From contig JAGGXZ010000063.1 in NCBI GenBank assembly GCA_021162805.1, positions 1 through 48,156 of the forward strand: DNA of 48,156 nt. The letters are read 5' to 3'. Made by a program: the position numbers and the translations under genes. Under the pieces are notes generated by a model. It made no database searches and was not told the origin of the DNA. It was given only the letters and a program-made list of their open reading frames with translations. Below, piece after piece: positions 1-8,542 of this stretch. The stretch comes from Candidatus Poribacteria bacterium. GTDB taxonomy: Bacteria > Poribacteria > WGA-4E > B28-G17. The stretch's first letter is position 1, and each line of letters begins with the position of its first letter.

Positions 1-1
1 A

Positions 2-91
2 AGCGACGAGGAGATAAAGTTCAAGATCAACATGGTCATAAGGGCTTACGATCCCTGCATCTCATGCTCAGTTCATCTTGTCAGGATATGA
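2..91 (+). CDS. [NiFe]-hydrogenase large subunit, C-terminal end only
   Basis: The first 29 sense codons of the window are open and end at TGA 89-91. The peptide ends in RAYDPCISCSVHLVRI. DPCxxCxxH is the C-terminal L2 motif of [NiFe]-hydrogenase large subunits; its two cysteines bind the Ni-Fe site. In this family a maturation protease cuts just after the His, which here would release the short tail LVRI. The MVIRAYDPC context resembles cytoplasmic group 3 enzymes, but the subgroup cannot be fixed from 29 residues. The rest of the gene lies to the left of the window. Confidence 0.85.
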   Translation, partial: SDEEIKFKINMVIRAYDPCISCSVHLVRI

Positions 92-100
92 CCCTCCCAC

Positions 101-124
101 GGGGGCGCGGAGCCCCGCGCCCCC
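101..124 (+). terminator. GC-rich hairpin after the hydrogenase gene
   Basis: GGGGGCGCGG, a 4-base loop, and its exact complement CCGCGCCCCC form a 10-bp stem starting 9 bases after the hydrogenase stop codon. No T-run follows, so it may be a processing or stability structure rather than a classical intrinsic terminator. Confidence 0.5.
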
Positions 125-277
125 GCCGAACTGATCCGCCCTCCGGAGAACCTGCCGCCGCAATCCAACAGCTTCCCCGAAATTTTTGAGAAGCTCTGTG
201 TTCACCTTGATTTTCCTCCCCTTTTGAGTTATGCTAACAGCGTCAACTCCGGATATGATATCGAGGAGGGTCAACCC

Positions 278-1336
278 ATGGCAGCGAATAAGGTGAGAGT
301 TGGAATAGTCGGGATGGGAATAGGTCGAGTCAACGGCCGCGCCATATCGAGAAATCCCCGCGGCGAGGTGGTCGCCCTATGTGATCTGATCGAGGAGAGG
401 ATGAGAGACTTCGCCAAAGAGTTGCCAGGCGAGGTCAAGTTCTATACCGACTACAGGGAGATGTGTAAGGACCCCGAGGTCGACGCCGTATTCGTCGGAA
501 CGCCGAACCAATTGCACGTCCCCGTCGCCCTCGAGGCGGTTCGAAACGGCAAACACGTGCTTGTGACCAAACCTCTCGCCGATTCCGAGAAGGCCGCCGC
601 CACCCTTGTCGAGGAGGCTGAAAAGGCGGGTGTTGTCAACATGATGTCTCTGTCCACTCGGTTCAGTCGGACGTGCCTTTACCTGGGAGATCTGGCTCGA
701 AAGGGCTTTTTCGGGGAACTCTACTATGCCAGGGCTCGAAGCGTCCGTCGCAGCGGAATCCCCGCCTGGAACCTGGGATTCATCAAGAAGGGAGGAGGAG
801 CCTTCCGCGATATGGGCGTTCACGTGCTTGACGCCGTTTGGTGGATCCTAGGAATGCCCAAACCCATCTGCGTGATGGGCGTCGCCGGAGCCAAATTTGG
901 GCCGAAAGGGCTGGGTTATTGGGATTTCTCAACCCCTCCCAGGGAGATCTACGAGCAGTTTGAGGCCGATGACTACGCCGGGGGGTTCATCAGGTTCGAA
1001 AACGGCATAGGGCTTCAGGTCGAAAGCTTCTGGGCATCACATCAGCCGGGTGAGTTTCAGATCGAACTTTTCGGCACGGAAGCCGGAGCGAGGATGAACC
1101 CGCTGACGCTCTATCGGACGGAGAACGGCGCTCCTCAGGATATCACCGTCAACCTGCCCAGAGGTCCTGAGGCGTGGGACAACATCGCCAACCATTTCAT
1201 CGAATGCATCCTTGACGGCAAGGAGTGTATGGCGCCGCTGAGACACGGCCTGATCGTTCAGCAGATGATGGAGGCGCTTCTTAAAAGCGCCCGCACCGGC
1301 AAAACGGTCTATATTCGCGACAAAGTAGGGGGATGA
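278..1336 (+). CDS. Gfo/Idh/MocA family NAD(P)-dependent oxidoreductase
   Basis: Predicted cytoplasmic sugar or inositol dehydrogenase-type enzyme of 352 residues. The N-terminal Rossmann fold shows GIVGMGIG near residues 9-16, then VTKPLA near residue 95, matching the family's EKP motif region. The C-terminal alpha/beta domain contains GGGAFRDMGVHVLDAVWW, matching the family's GGGxxxDxGxHxxD signature with the catalytic-region His and Asp. ATG 278 is chosen because GAGGAGGG ends 8 bases upstream; an in-frame TTG at 224 would add 18 unconserved residues and lacks such a site. It faces a second family member across a shared terminator. The substrate cannot be predicted. Confidence 0.9.
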   Translation: MAANKVRVGIVGMGIGRVNGRAISRNPRGEVVALCDLIEERMRDFAKELPGEVKFYTDYREMCKDPEVDAVFVGTPNQLHVPVALEAVRNGKHVLVTKPLADSEKAAATLVEEAEKAGVVNMMSLSTRFSRTCLYLGDLARKGFFGELYYARARSVRRSGIPAWNLGFIKKGGGAFRDMGVHVLDAVWWILGMPKPICVMGVAGAKFGPKGLGYWDFSTPPREIYEQFEADDYAGGFIRFENGIGLQVESFWASHQPGEFQIELFGTEAGARMNPLTLYRTENGAPQDITVNLPRGPEAWDNIANHFIECILDGKECMAPLRHGLIVQQMMEALLKSARTGKTVYIRDKVGG

Positions 1337-1356
1337 AAGCCCCGGGCTTTCATCCC
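1330..1356. terminator. Bidirectional palindromic terminator containing both stop codons
   Basis: GGGATGAAAGCCC at 1330-1342, one C, then the exact complement at 1344-1356. The plus-strand stop TGA (1334-1336) and the minus-strand stop TGA (1350-1352) of the convergent oxidoreductases sit symmetrically in the two arms. The hairpin can form in either transcript. No long T-run follows on either side. Confidence 0.7.
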
Positions 1357-2390
1357 TCCACCTTAACCGTTTGTCCCGTCTCAGCGGATTCCATGGCGGC
1401 ATCGAAGACGACCATACATTTACGGCACTCCTCCGGTTTGACGGCGAGCTCAGCGCCCTTGTTGAGCACGTCCGAGATGTTCTGATAGTAGGATTTCCAA
1501 CTTCCCCTGACCGGCTCGACGACGATCTCTTTCCACTCGCCGTCCACCTTCGTCCAGACCCGAGCGTGATGTTCGGGCGGCTCCTCGGCCGCGTCTATGT
1601 TCCCCTGCACCATCGGCCTCTCCTGGGGATCGAGGCCGAATTTGATTATCGAGCCCTCATCGCCCAGCACGAACCATCTGGGCTTTTGGGTTTTGGCGAG
1701 GTTGCTGATCTGGACCTCATAGATCAACCCGTCCTTGAACCTCATCACTAGTCTTCCAAAGTTTCCGATATCAACTCCTTCCCACTTGTGTAGATCCTGA
1801 ATCTCACAATAGACCGAATCTATCTGATATCTCCCGAAGATCATCGCCTGATCGACCAGGTGCGCGCCCCAGTCGTACAGTATCCCGCCGCTCATCTCCT
1901 TTATCCCGCGCCATCCCCTCGGCGGGCCGTAGCCCATGATGGCCGTCTCGAAGCGATAGGGCTTCCCTATCATCCCGTCCTCTATGATCTTCCTGACCGT
2001 GAGGTAATCCCAATCCCATCTGCGGTTATGGAAGACGCTCAGCATGACGTTATTCCTGCGCGCCGCCTCGATCATGGCGTCGGCCTCAGCGGCGTTCATG
2101 CACATGACCTTATCGGTGACGACGTGTTTGCCGGCGTCCATCGCCTTGATCGAAAGCTCAGCGTGGGTATAGTGCGGAGTGGCGATGATGACCAGGTCCA
2201 CGTTATCATCGGCTATCAGTTGATCTATGGTCTCATAGGTCTTGACGCCGTAATCCCTCTCGGCCTGGGCACGCCTTTCAGGCGAACGAGATGAGACGGC
2301 ATAAAGGTTCAATCCCTCGGTGAGGCTCACGAGATATGCGTGGAAACATCTCCCCGCATATCCATAACCGACTATTCCCACGTTTACCAT
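1350..2390 (-). CDS. Gfo/Idh/MocA family oxidoreductase
   Basis: Second family member, 346 residues, only distantly similar to the one at 278. The nucleotide-binding motif is GIVGYGYAG at residues 5-13. The usual EKP position reads TDKVMC, and the second-domain signature is SGGILYDWGAHLVDQ. ATG 2390 has a strong GAGGAGG site 8-9 bases upstream. It lies 75 bp downstream of the PorV-like gene on the same strand and may be read through from it or from an extended -10 box at 2457. Cytoplasmic dehydrogenase of unknown sugar-like substrate. Confidence 0.9.
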   Translation of the reverse strand: MVNVGIVGYGYAGRCFHAYLVSLTEGLNLYAVSSRSPERRAQAERDYGVKTYETIDQLIADDNVDLVIIATPHYTHAELSIKAMDAGKHVVTDKVMCMNAAEADAMIEAARRNNVMLSVFHNRRWDWDYLTVRKIIEDGMIGKPYRFETAIMGYGPPRGWRGIKEMSGGILYDWGAHLVDQAMIFGRYQIDSVYCEIQDLHKWEGVDIGNFGRLVMRFKDGLIYEVQISNLAKTQKPRWFVLGDEGSIIKFGLDPQERPMVQGNIDAAEEPPEHHARVWTKVDGEWKEIVVEPVRGSWKSYYQNISDVLNKGAELAVKPEECRKCMVVFDAAMESAETGQTVKVEG

Positions 2391-2456
2391 CTTTCAAACC
2401 TCCTCGTTAATCTCTAACTCATTACCCCTCAACCACCGTTCCCCTAACCATCCTAA

Positions 2457-2465
2457 ATTATATCA
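2457..2465 (-). promoter_or_regulatory. Possible extended -10 promoter for the oxidoreductase at 1350-2390
   Basis: Reading the minus strand, TGATATAAT is an exact extended -10 (TGnTATAAT), about 65 bases before ATG 2390. The -35 position 17 bases upstream (TGGGAT) is poor. It lies just after the stop of the PorV-like gene. Confidence 0.4.
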
Positions 2466-3428
2466 TTATTCGACCCCATATCCCACGCTCACGAAGTGTC
2501 TCATGCCTGTGGGCTCAAATCTGAGTGCGTAATCGAAAAGCAGCGCTCCACCTCCCGAAAGCTTCCATCTGAAACCGAATCCCATCGCCGGTTTGATGTT
2601 GAGCTTTGTGAGCTCCCCCGGCGACAGGCCCGTCTTTCCCCCTTCGATGTATACGTCGGCCATTCCGCCCCTTATGAAGAAGGCGTTTCCCTCCTCCTCG
2701 CCGGCCATCTCAGCTCCGATGGACAGCTTTAATGGTTCACCTTTAACTTGGATCAAATCCGCCTCCACCTTAAAGGTGGAATTGTAGCTCTTGAACGAGT
2801 AAAGCAGACCTATCCTCGCTGAAGGAGAGATCTCCTCCTCAACCTCGTCGCTCCATTTCAGTTTGGCCTTGCTTCGGAACGCAATGCCGAGGCGCAGGGA
2901 TTCATCCGGTTGATAGATCGCCCCAAGCGTGATACCGTATCCGTTTCCGCTTTCATTTATCCCCTCGCCTCGCATCCCCTGCCACAGATAAAATCCATTT
3001 CCCCCGATATAGAGAAGCCCCGATTTGTATCCCATCCCAATTGTAAGCGCCATCCTTTTATCGGAGAAGGTTCCGAGCCTCACTCCGGATTCGGAGTACG
3101 AATCGGCGGGACCGGAGTCGTAATAGAGCCCGCTAAGTCCTATCGTGCCCTGACCTTCCACCGGATATGCGCCGCTGAGCGTTATCAGATTTGTGCCTAA
3201 GGTTTTAAGCCTTCCCTCCAGTTTCACCTCAGGGTTTTTCATCGCCCCCATCCCGGCCGGGTTCCAGAAAACGGCGGTGGGGTCATCCGCCATGGAGACG
3301 AAGGCTCCGCCGAGCGAGATCTGCTTTATGCCGCTCCCTATCTCAAAGGGTGATGGAGCTCCTGCCTCGGCCGATATCGCATGGCCCAGCATCATAAGGC
3401 AAAGCGAAATCACGATGGTACGCGACAT
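2466..3428 (-). CDS. PorV/UPF0164-like outer-membrane beta-barrel protein
   Basis: A 320-residue protein with a signal peptide (hydrophobic residues about 5-18, then AEAGAP). It continues with ISLGGAFVSMADDPTAVFWNPAGM, the N-terminal signature of the UPF0164/PorV-PorQ/FadL-like barrel group. Alternating strands follow up to a C-terminal aromatic strand (FVSVGYGVE). In Bacteroidetes, PorV shuttles type IX secretion substrates. That role here is only inferred, from the adjacent secreted protein with a FlgD-Ig C-terminus. ATG 3428 is preferred because GAGGTG precedes it; an in-frame GTG at 3434 is possible. It is 9 bp after the upstream stop, so almost certainly cotranscribed. Confidence 0.8.
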   Translation of the reverse strand: MSRTIVISLCLMMLGHAISAEAGAPSPFEIGSGIKQISLGGAFVSMADDPTAVFWNPAGMGAMKNPEVKLEGRLKTLGTNLITLSGAYPVEGQGTIGLSGLYYDSGPADSYSESGVRLGTFSDKRMALTIGMGYKSGLLYIGGNGFYLWQGMRGEGINESGNGYGITLGAIYQPDESLRLGIAFRSKAKLKWSDEVEEEISPSARIGLLYSFKSYNSTFKVEADLIQVKGEPLKLSIGAEMAGEEEGNAFFIRGGMADVYIEGGKTGLSPGELTKLNIKPAMGFGFRWKLSGGGALLFDYALRFEPTGMRHFVSVGYGVE

Positions 3429-3437
3429 CCTCACACC

Positions 3438-6400
3438 TCATTTGATGCCTATCTTAAATGTTCCCTCCTCCTTGCCGACCACAACTCTGCAGAAGTAGAT
3501 ACCGCGGGGGAGAAGATCACCCTGGAGATCTCTACCGTCCCACTCCACCAGATGTTCGCCCTCTTCCCCACTCATTTTCCTCCTGAAGACCAGTTTGCCC
3601 GCCGGGTCATAAATCATCAGCTCAGCCTCTTCCACGGGTGCCCCTAGGATAAGAACGATCCGCGTCGTGCTACCGGCGGAAAACGGGTTGGGATAGTTAA
3701 AAAACGAAAGGATCGGTCTGACTGATGCTGTAACGGTATAGGAGACGGTTTTAACTGACTCATTGCCGGCCTTATCGAGGACGTGTATCTGAATCGATCT
3801 GTGGCCCGGAGAAAGGGTCAGCGGAGATGGTGTGATATATCTGCCCTCCTCACTTTGTCTGAGATCAACACGGCTTTCCGGATCGGAATCGATCAGTAGA
3901 TACACCTTGGATATCCCATTTTCATCTTCGCATCCGGCGCTCAGTGAAATCGATCCGGGGATGCGGCTACCGCTTATCGGTTGAACGGAAGTTACGCGAG
4001 GTGGGATAGTGTCCACAATGAATTTGAGGGGTTCAGGATTGAGCTTCACCTCTCCTTCCCCTTTTATCAGGAAGAGATTCAATGAATACTTCCCATCGGC
4101 GAGAGGAGCTCCATCCACCTTCGCGTCCCATTTCTCCTCGTATTTCACGCCTGCCAGGCGAGTCGTAAATTTCGTTTCAAAGACAGTTTCTCCCTTCTCG
4201 TTGAGAACCCTTAGGACCACGTCACCCGATTCAGCCAGGATGTAGGAGAAATCAAGTGTATCATTGACGCCATTTCCGTTCGGGCTGATGAAACTCGTAA
4301 ACAGCTCGACCTTCGACAAAGCTATCGGGTTGACAAGATCGAGCTCGTACTTCTCTATCTTCGTCTGAGGATTGGGATTACCTGCCCTGTCCTGAACGCT
4401 GCCCGGGGAGAGATCGAGGTTGAGTATCATGTTTCTGCCCGATATGGCCCCTACTCCTCTGAGCTTATCCACTAGCTCTGAAGGTAGATCGAGATACACC
4501 CTGTTTTCATCTGTGGAGAGCTTCACCGATGAACCGGTTATCAGAGCAGATTTGGTCGGATCGACGGTTGAAGAGAGCGATAGCGAGAAGAGGGTGGGGT
4601 TTACCTTGGAGATATCCTCGCTGAAGAACAAGGTCATCGTCCCTCCCCCATCTTCCTTGATCGTCAACGTTCCGAAGTTGAGGAGCGCCGGAGGAGTAGT
4701 CTCGAGGGTTATAGATGTCGAGGCTTGGCTTTCGCTTAGCGATGCATCTCTATACCTGACCGTTATCGTCTTGAGCCCATCCCCTTTGGTAAGCGTCACC
4801 AATAAGCTCTGTTTATAAGGTATCCATTTGAAGGTGTTAACATCGTCAACTACATCCCCTGAGATAAACATCTCTGCCGCACCTTCCGCTTGGAGGGCAA
4901 GCATCACATCCCTACTCGTCGTGAACTGAGCGGCGTTGAGGATCGCCACTTTCGGATTGGATGGCCCGGTGCCTTTAAGCGTGATCTTGTAATCTGAATT
5001 CTTGGTCGATCTGCTCAGGGTATCGGTTAAAGTCACAGTGACCGTATATTCCCCATCTGGCACCCCGCCGCTTTCCCAGAGATATGTATAGCTGCCATCC
5101 CCCTCATCCTTCATCGGCTGATCGCCAGTGTCATATCCCTTCCCCGATATTCTGATCAGCCCCTTCAGTCCTTTCTCTCCCTCCTTTGTCTTAGCGATTA
5201 TCAGAATTTTCTGTCCAGGACGGTAAATTCCATCAGCATCGGTTGGGTTATCCACATCATGGGAGCTAACCGATTCGATCTGTGGAGGCATCTCATCCAG
5301 CTGAACCTGTATCTCAAGCTCATTGCTCTCGTTTGACGCGCCGTCCATGAATTTGACTTTGATGCTTTTCATCCCATCCCCCGGCGAGAGAGTTGCGGGA
5401 ACGGTCTGGACATACGGGATCCATCTCATAACGGTATCGGTGGGGGATAGATCTCCTGAGATGAAAGCCCACGTGGCGTCCCTCGCGGAAAGGGTGAGCG
5501 TGATATCCCTTTTGGTAACCAGCTTTGCTCCGGCGTTTACGGAGACGGAGATCGCCACCGGAGGAGTAGCATCGAGCTGAATGGTGAGGGAGCTATTTAT
5601 GCTCTCGCGCTTGGAAGTTGGATCGACGAGCCTCGCTGTCACCTGATATCTTCCCTCTCCCAGTCCGTCGGTACCCCACACATACTCATAGGTTCCGTTC
5701 CCTTTATCTTCAAGCAGTCTCTCTCCCGTGTCATATCCCCCTGGCATCCCCGGGATAATTCCGACGGACTGTATCCTCACGGTCCCTACGAGCCCCGTCT
5801 GTTTGTTATGTGAGGAGATGGAAATGACGATGGATTGGCCGGGGTGGTATACCCCGTCGTTATCGGCAGCATTTGCCTCATCATAGGAGGAGATGGATTC
5901 GATCAGCTCAGGAGGCATATGGGTGATGACAAGCTTCGGCCGGTTGAGCTGTGCGGTGTCCTCTGAGGAGGCAAAGCTCTTGAGCGAAAAGGCTTTCACC
6001 TCGCCTATGAGCACGATACCATAGTTCTTCCACGTTCCGTCATACCAGTTTCTCACCGCCTCGGTGAGGTCCCAGGCATACCATCTGCCTGTTCCGGCGT
6101 CGATGGATGAAGAGGATATAGGAGTGGCGGCCCTGTCGGCCTTGCCGTCCTCAGCAGTTTTATCGTCCGCCTCCGAGAGTCCCTCTCCGTTCCAGTTTTC
6201 ACCATCATCGAACTGGGTCCATCCTTTAACCCCTGCCTTTTCGAGGAATCCCTCATTCCAATTCTGCAAGACTCTGTAGGCGAAGATCTTCTCCGGCGTT
6301 GATGTCTGTTCCTCTTTGAGGAAGAGCCTTAGCTCAGCATGCAGTATCCGCGTCTCGCCAAGGGCCTCTCTGATACCATCAAATCTGATCAACACGAGAT

Positions 6401-6602
6401 TTGGAAATCCGAACTGATCCGCGCCTCCCACGCTCAGGTCTACGATGTTGCCGGCGTGATTGGCATCGGGGAAGATATGTGCATCATAACACCCCTCATA
6501 TCCATCGAGCCCCTGTTGTAATTCAACCACAACGGGAGCCGCCATCGTGAGGAAAGGGGAAAACACAAGGAAAATCGAAAAGATCATCTCTTTTATCCTC
6601 AT
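3438..6602 (-). CDS. Large secreted multi-Ig protein with DNRLRE-like N-terminus and FlgD-Ig C-terminus
   Basis: A 1054-residue exported protein. A signal peptide (about 1-20) is followed by a DNRLRE/CBM96-like beta-sandwich (about 22-225). Two tandem copies of a ~200-residue Ig-like pair follow (about 231-435 and 439-636), sharing GxYxPGQ, YDTG, YxW, GxYxVT, FISGD, WIPY and GDGxK landmarks. Next come a SwmB-like segment, an SPNGNGVND-containing FlgD/CHU_C-like segment, another Ig-like unit, and a final ~85-residue FlgD-Ig domain starting NYPNPF and ending GTFKIGIK. Such C-terminal domains are widespread sorting or anchoring modules in T9SS-type bacteria. No catalytic site is visible. ATG 6602 has GGGGTGG upstream; an ATG at 6614 is possible. 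It sits between TPR genes and the barrel gene. Confidence 0.85.
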   Translation of the reverse strand: MRIKEMIFSIFLVFSPFLTMAAPVVVELQQGLDGYEGCYDAHIFPDANHAGNIVDLSVGGADQFGFPNLVLIRFDGIREALGETRILHAELRLFLKEEQTSTPEKIFAYRVLQNWNEGFLEKAGVKGWTQFDDGENWNGEGLSEADDKTAEDGKADRAATPISSSSIDAGTGRWYAWDLTEAVRNWYDGTWKNYGIVLIGEVKAFSLKSFASSEDTAQLNRPKLVITHMPPELIESISSYDEANAADNDGVYHPGQSIVISISSHNKQTGLVGTVRIQSVGIIPGMPGGYDTGERLLEDKGNGTYEYVWGTDGLGEGRYQVTARLVDPTSKRESINSSLTIQLDATPPVAISVSVNAGAKLVTKRDITLTLSARDATWAFISGDLSPTDTVMRWIPYVQTVPATLSPGDGMKSIKVKFMDGASNESNELEIQVQLDEMPPQIESVSSHDVDNPTDADGIYRPGQKILIIAKTKEGEKGLKGLIRISGKGYDTGDQPMKDEGDGSYTYLWESGGVPDGEYTVTVTLTDTLSRSTKNSDYKITLKGTGPSNPKVAILNAAQFTTSRDVMLALQAEGAAEMFISGDVVDDVNTFKWIPYKQSLLVTLTKGDGLKTITVRYRDASLSESQASTSITLETTPPALLNFGTLTIKEDGGGTMTLFFSEDISKVNPTLFSLSLSSTVDPTKSALITGSSVKLSTDENRVYLDLPSELVDKLRGVGAISGRNMILNLDLSPGSVQDRAGNPNPQTKIEKYELDLVNPIALSKVELFTSFISPNGNGVNDTLDFSYILAESGDVVLRVLNEKGETVFETKFTTRLAGVKYEEKWDAKVDGAPLADGKYSLNLFLIKGEGEVKLNPEPLKFIVDTIPPRVTSVQPISGSRIPGSISLSAGCEDENGISKVYLLIDSDPESRVDLRQSEEGRYITPSPLTLSPGHRSIQIHVLDKAGNESVKTVSYTVTASVRPILSFFNYPNPFSAGSTTRIVLILGAPVEEAELMIYDPAGKLVFRRKMSGEEGEHLVEWDGRDLQGDLLPRGIYFCRVVVGKEEGTFKIGIK
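4695..5912 (-). repeat. Tandem ~200-residue Ig-like repeat pair inside the secreted protein
   Basis: Two head-to-tail copies, encoded at about 5298-5912 and 4695-5288. Each has an A unit (PGQ, YDTG, YxW, GxYxVTxxL) and a B unit (TxRDxxLxL, FISGD, WIPYxQ, GDGxKxI). They are clearly homologous in protein but diverged in DNA. Confidence 0.75.
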
Positions 6603-6623
6603 AGACCACCCCATAAAGCGAAC

Positions 6624-7241
6624 TCATCTCATCGCCAGAAAGCCGATTATGGCCGCTGAGACGGCGATCCAGATAAGACCTTTTGAACTGATCGCTGACT
6701 CTCCAGGTTCGATCTTTATTCTGTAGACCCCACCCGGCCGAAGGGCATAGACCGGTTGGGATGTAGTAGAGTAGAGCGGATCAGGCTTTATAAGGGTATC
6801 TCCTTTGAACACCGAAACCTTACATCCCGGCGGAAATTTGATAAGAGCCGGGTTGAGCGATGTTATGCGGGATTCACCTTTCCCTCTCCCGCCCCGAAGC
6901 GGGGTACCAGCCAGTGACCGCCATAAGGACTTCGACTTGCTCGACGTTGTGTTTTGTTGCGAGGATAGCTTCTCATGAGCGAGTTTCAGATTGGCTTTCG
7001 CTTTATCATCCTCGCCGAGCTCATAAAGCGATAGGGCCAGGAGAAAAAGGGCTTCCACGTCATCGGGATTTACCTTGAGTGCCTCTTTGAGCAGTGAGGC
7101 AGCATCGGCGTAATCCCCCGCTAGATAAAGCATCTCCCCTCTGTGCGTTGTCCCTTCCTCTCCTAAGGCGGATGCTATTATCAGGCACCATATGGCGCAA
7201 TGAATACCTAAAGCGATAATGACTCCTCTACCTCGACTCAT
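6624..7241 (-). CDS. TPR protein with N-terminal signal and C-terminal membrane segment
   Basis: A 205-residue protein. The N-terminal hydrophobic segment (about 8-26) is a signal peptide or anchor. TPR-like helices follow at about 33-95 (YLAGDYADAASLLKEALKVNPDDVEALFLLALSLYELG), then a linker, a beta-rich stretch with PxYALRPGGVYRIKIEPGE, and a terminal hydrophobic helix ending the protein at FLAMR. The neighbouring gene has the same plan, and both use a VYRIKIE/KYRVEIE motif before the last helix. It probably sits in the envelope with its TPRs in the periplasm. The partners are unknown; cotranscribed kinase and export genes suggest an assembly or scaffold role. Confidence 0.75.
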   Translation of the reverse strand: MSRGRGVIIALGIHCAIWCLIIASALGEEGTTHRGEMLYLAGDYADAASLLKEALKVNPDDVEALFLLALSLYELGEDDKAKANLKLAHEKLSSQQNTTSSKSKSLWRSLAGTPLRGGRGKGESRITSLNPALIKFPPGCKVSVFKGDTLIKPDPLYSTTSQPVYALRPGGVYRIKIEPGESAISSKGLIWIAVSAAIIGFLAMR

Positions 7242-7251
7242 GCAAGAGCAC

Positions 7252-7896
7252 CTACCTCATCGTCAGCCACAGCGCTCCGGCAGCTGCGGCGACAGGGATA
7301 AGGAATCTGATATATGATCGGGACTTGAATTCCCTCTCGATCTCCACCCGATACTTCACACCCGACTCGATCTGTATCGCGTCTCCCGGCCTACATATCC
7401 GACTCCTGGTATATCCCTCCTCATCCGGGCTCAACAGCTTAATTCTTCCCAGATACAAGGGCATCTCAAAGACGGCTATGGCGGTCTCCTTCGGACCTCC
7501 CCTTTCGGATTCCACGCCCTTCCAGAAGCTTGTCCTTTTTGAGGCCGATTTACGCACCCTTTGGCCGTGGAGGAGATCAGGGTGAAACCTATTATAGATG
7601 ATTCCCTCCAAATCAGCCAAGTTGAGAAGTCTCTCCGAATCCCTCAGCTTTTCCCTGGGAAGTTCACCTTTGACAACTCTGTCGAATATGATCTTCCCGA
7701 GTAGGAAGGCTGCCTCAGGATTTCGGGGATCGAGTTTCAGAGCGGCGGTGAACTCTTCCTGTGCCTTTGCCAGATCGCCCTCGACCATCATATAATACGT
7801 TCCTTCGATTATATGCCTTTTAAGCGGGTCGATCCGACAGATCGCCGTCGACGGAATGAGTATTATTATGAGTGCGAGAATCACCTTAGCTTTCAT
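7252..7896 (-). CDS. TPR protein with C-terminal membrane segment, paralogue of its neighbour
   Basis: A 214-residue protein with a signal-like helix (about 3-19). One to two TPR units follow (about 30-75: GDLAKAQEEFTAALKLDPRNPEAAFLLGKI), then a basic central region, a KYRVEIEREFKSRSYIRF segment, and a C-terminal hydrophobic helix ending LWLTMR. It shares this architecture with the protein encoded at 6624. A Cys at residue 20 (STAIC) is not a clean lipobox because Ile precedes it. The start overlaps the end of the BY-kinase gene by 11 bp, indicating coupled translation. No enzymatic motif is seen. Confidence 0.75.
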   Translation of the reverse strand: MKAKVILALIIILIPSTAICRIDPLKRHIIEGTYYMMVEGDLAKAQEEFTAALKLDPRNPEAAFLLGKIIFDRVVKGELPREKLRDSERLLNLADLEGIIYNRFHPDLLHGQRVRKSASKRTSFWKGVESERGGPKETAIAVFEMPLYLGRIKLLSPDEEGYTRSRICRPGDAIQIESGVKYRVEIEREFKSRSYIRFLIPVAAAAGALWLTMR

Positions 7897-8539
7897 ATCC
7901 GTAATATCCTCTGACTTCGATATCGTTTGCTATCAAACCGAAGATCTTGATCCCCGACGATCTCAGCAGCTCCAGGGCTTTTTTCGCCTCCCCTCTCTGG
8001 GTTTTATATGCCCGCACCACCAAGGCTACGCCATCAAGATGTGTTCCCACCAATATGGCATCGTTAGCCGGCAACACAGGAGGTGAATCGCACACGATGA
8101 AATCGAAATACGTTCTGCATGCCCTCACAAGGTCGGAGACTCTAGGCGATGAGAGCAGCTGTTCGGGCGATTTGGCCTCACCGCCTGAGGGGATCAGCCA
8201 TAGATTTTCCATCTCCGTCTCTCTACATGCCTCATCCATATCGGTCATCTCCACCAAAAGCTCGCTCAAACCGGGTCTACGGGATATATTGAAGAGCAGA
8301 TGCTGGGACGGTTTTCTCATGTCACAATCGATTATAAGAACATGCCTTTCGGGATTATCCCTTGCGAGGGTCAGCGCCAGAAGGGAGGTTATAAGGCTTT
8401 TACCGTCGCCGCGGGCGGGGCTCGTGATCAGAATCGATCTGATTCCATTAACGGCCATCTTTATGTTCCTTATTGCCCTACGCATCTGGCTGGCGGCGGG
8501 CGAATCCTCTTTGAACTTCGATATAACGCTTCCCCTCAT
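7886..8539 (-). CDS. BY-kinase (CpsD/CapB-type tyrosine autokinase)
   Basis: A 217-residue cytoplasmic P-loop ATPase of the bacterial tyrosine kinase family. Walker A SPARGDGKSL is near residue 40, Walker A' LIIDCDMRKP near 70, and Walker B IVCDSPP near 150. The C-terminus RGYYGYES supplies a small tyrosine cluster, the usual autophosphorylation site. The protein has no membrane segment. The activating chain-length partner is the separate Wzz-type gene 3 bp upstream, the split arrangement familiar from Gram-positive CapA/CapB. It probably cycles phosphorylation to control polysaccharide length or export. Confidence 0.9.
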   Translation of the reverse strand: MRGSVISKFKEDSPAASQMRRAIRNIKMAVNGIRSILITSPARGDGKSLITSLLALTLARDNPERHVLIIDCDMRKPSQHLLFNISRRPGLSELLVEMTDMDEACRETEMENLWLIPSGGEAKSPEQLLSSPRVSDLVRACRTYFDFIVCDSPPVLPANDAILVGTHLDGVALVVRAYKTQRGEAKKALELLRSSGIKIFGLIANDIEVRGYYGYES

Positions 8540-8542
8540 CTC

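Noticed and set aside
1-20. A 13-base match (ACGAGGAGATAAA) between the window start and 47907-47919
   Set aside because: At the left edge it encodes conserved hydrogenase residues. A match this short in a 48-kb window is most likely chance.
3438-6602. Reading the FlgD-Ig C-terminus as a flagellar hook-cap protein
   Set aside because: The N-terminal FlgD hook-cap domain is absent and a classical signal peptide is present. The Ig domain alone is common in secreted surface proteins.
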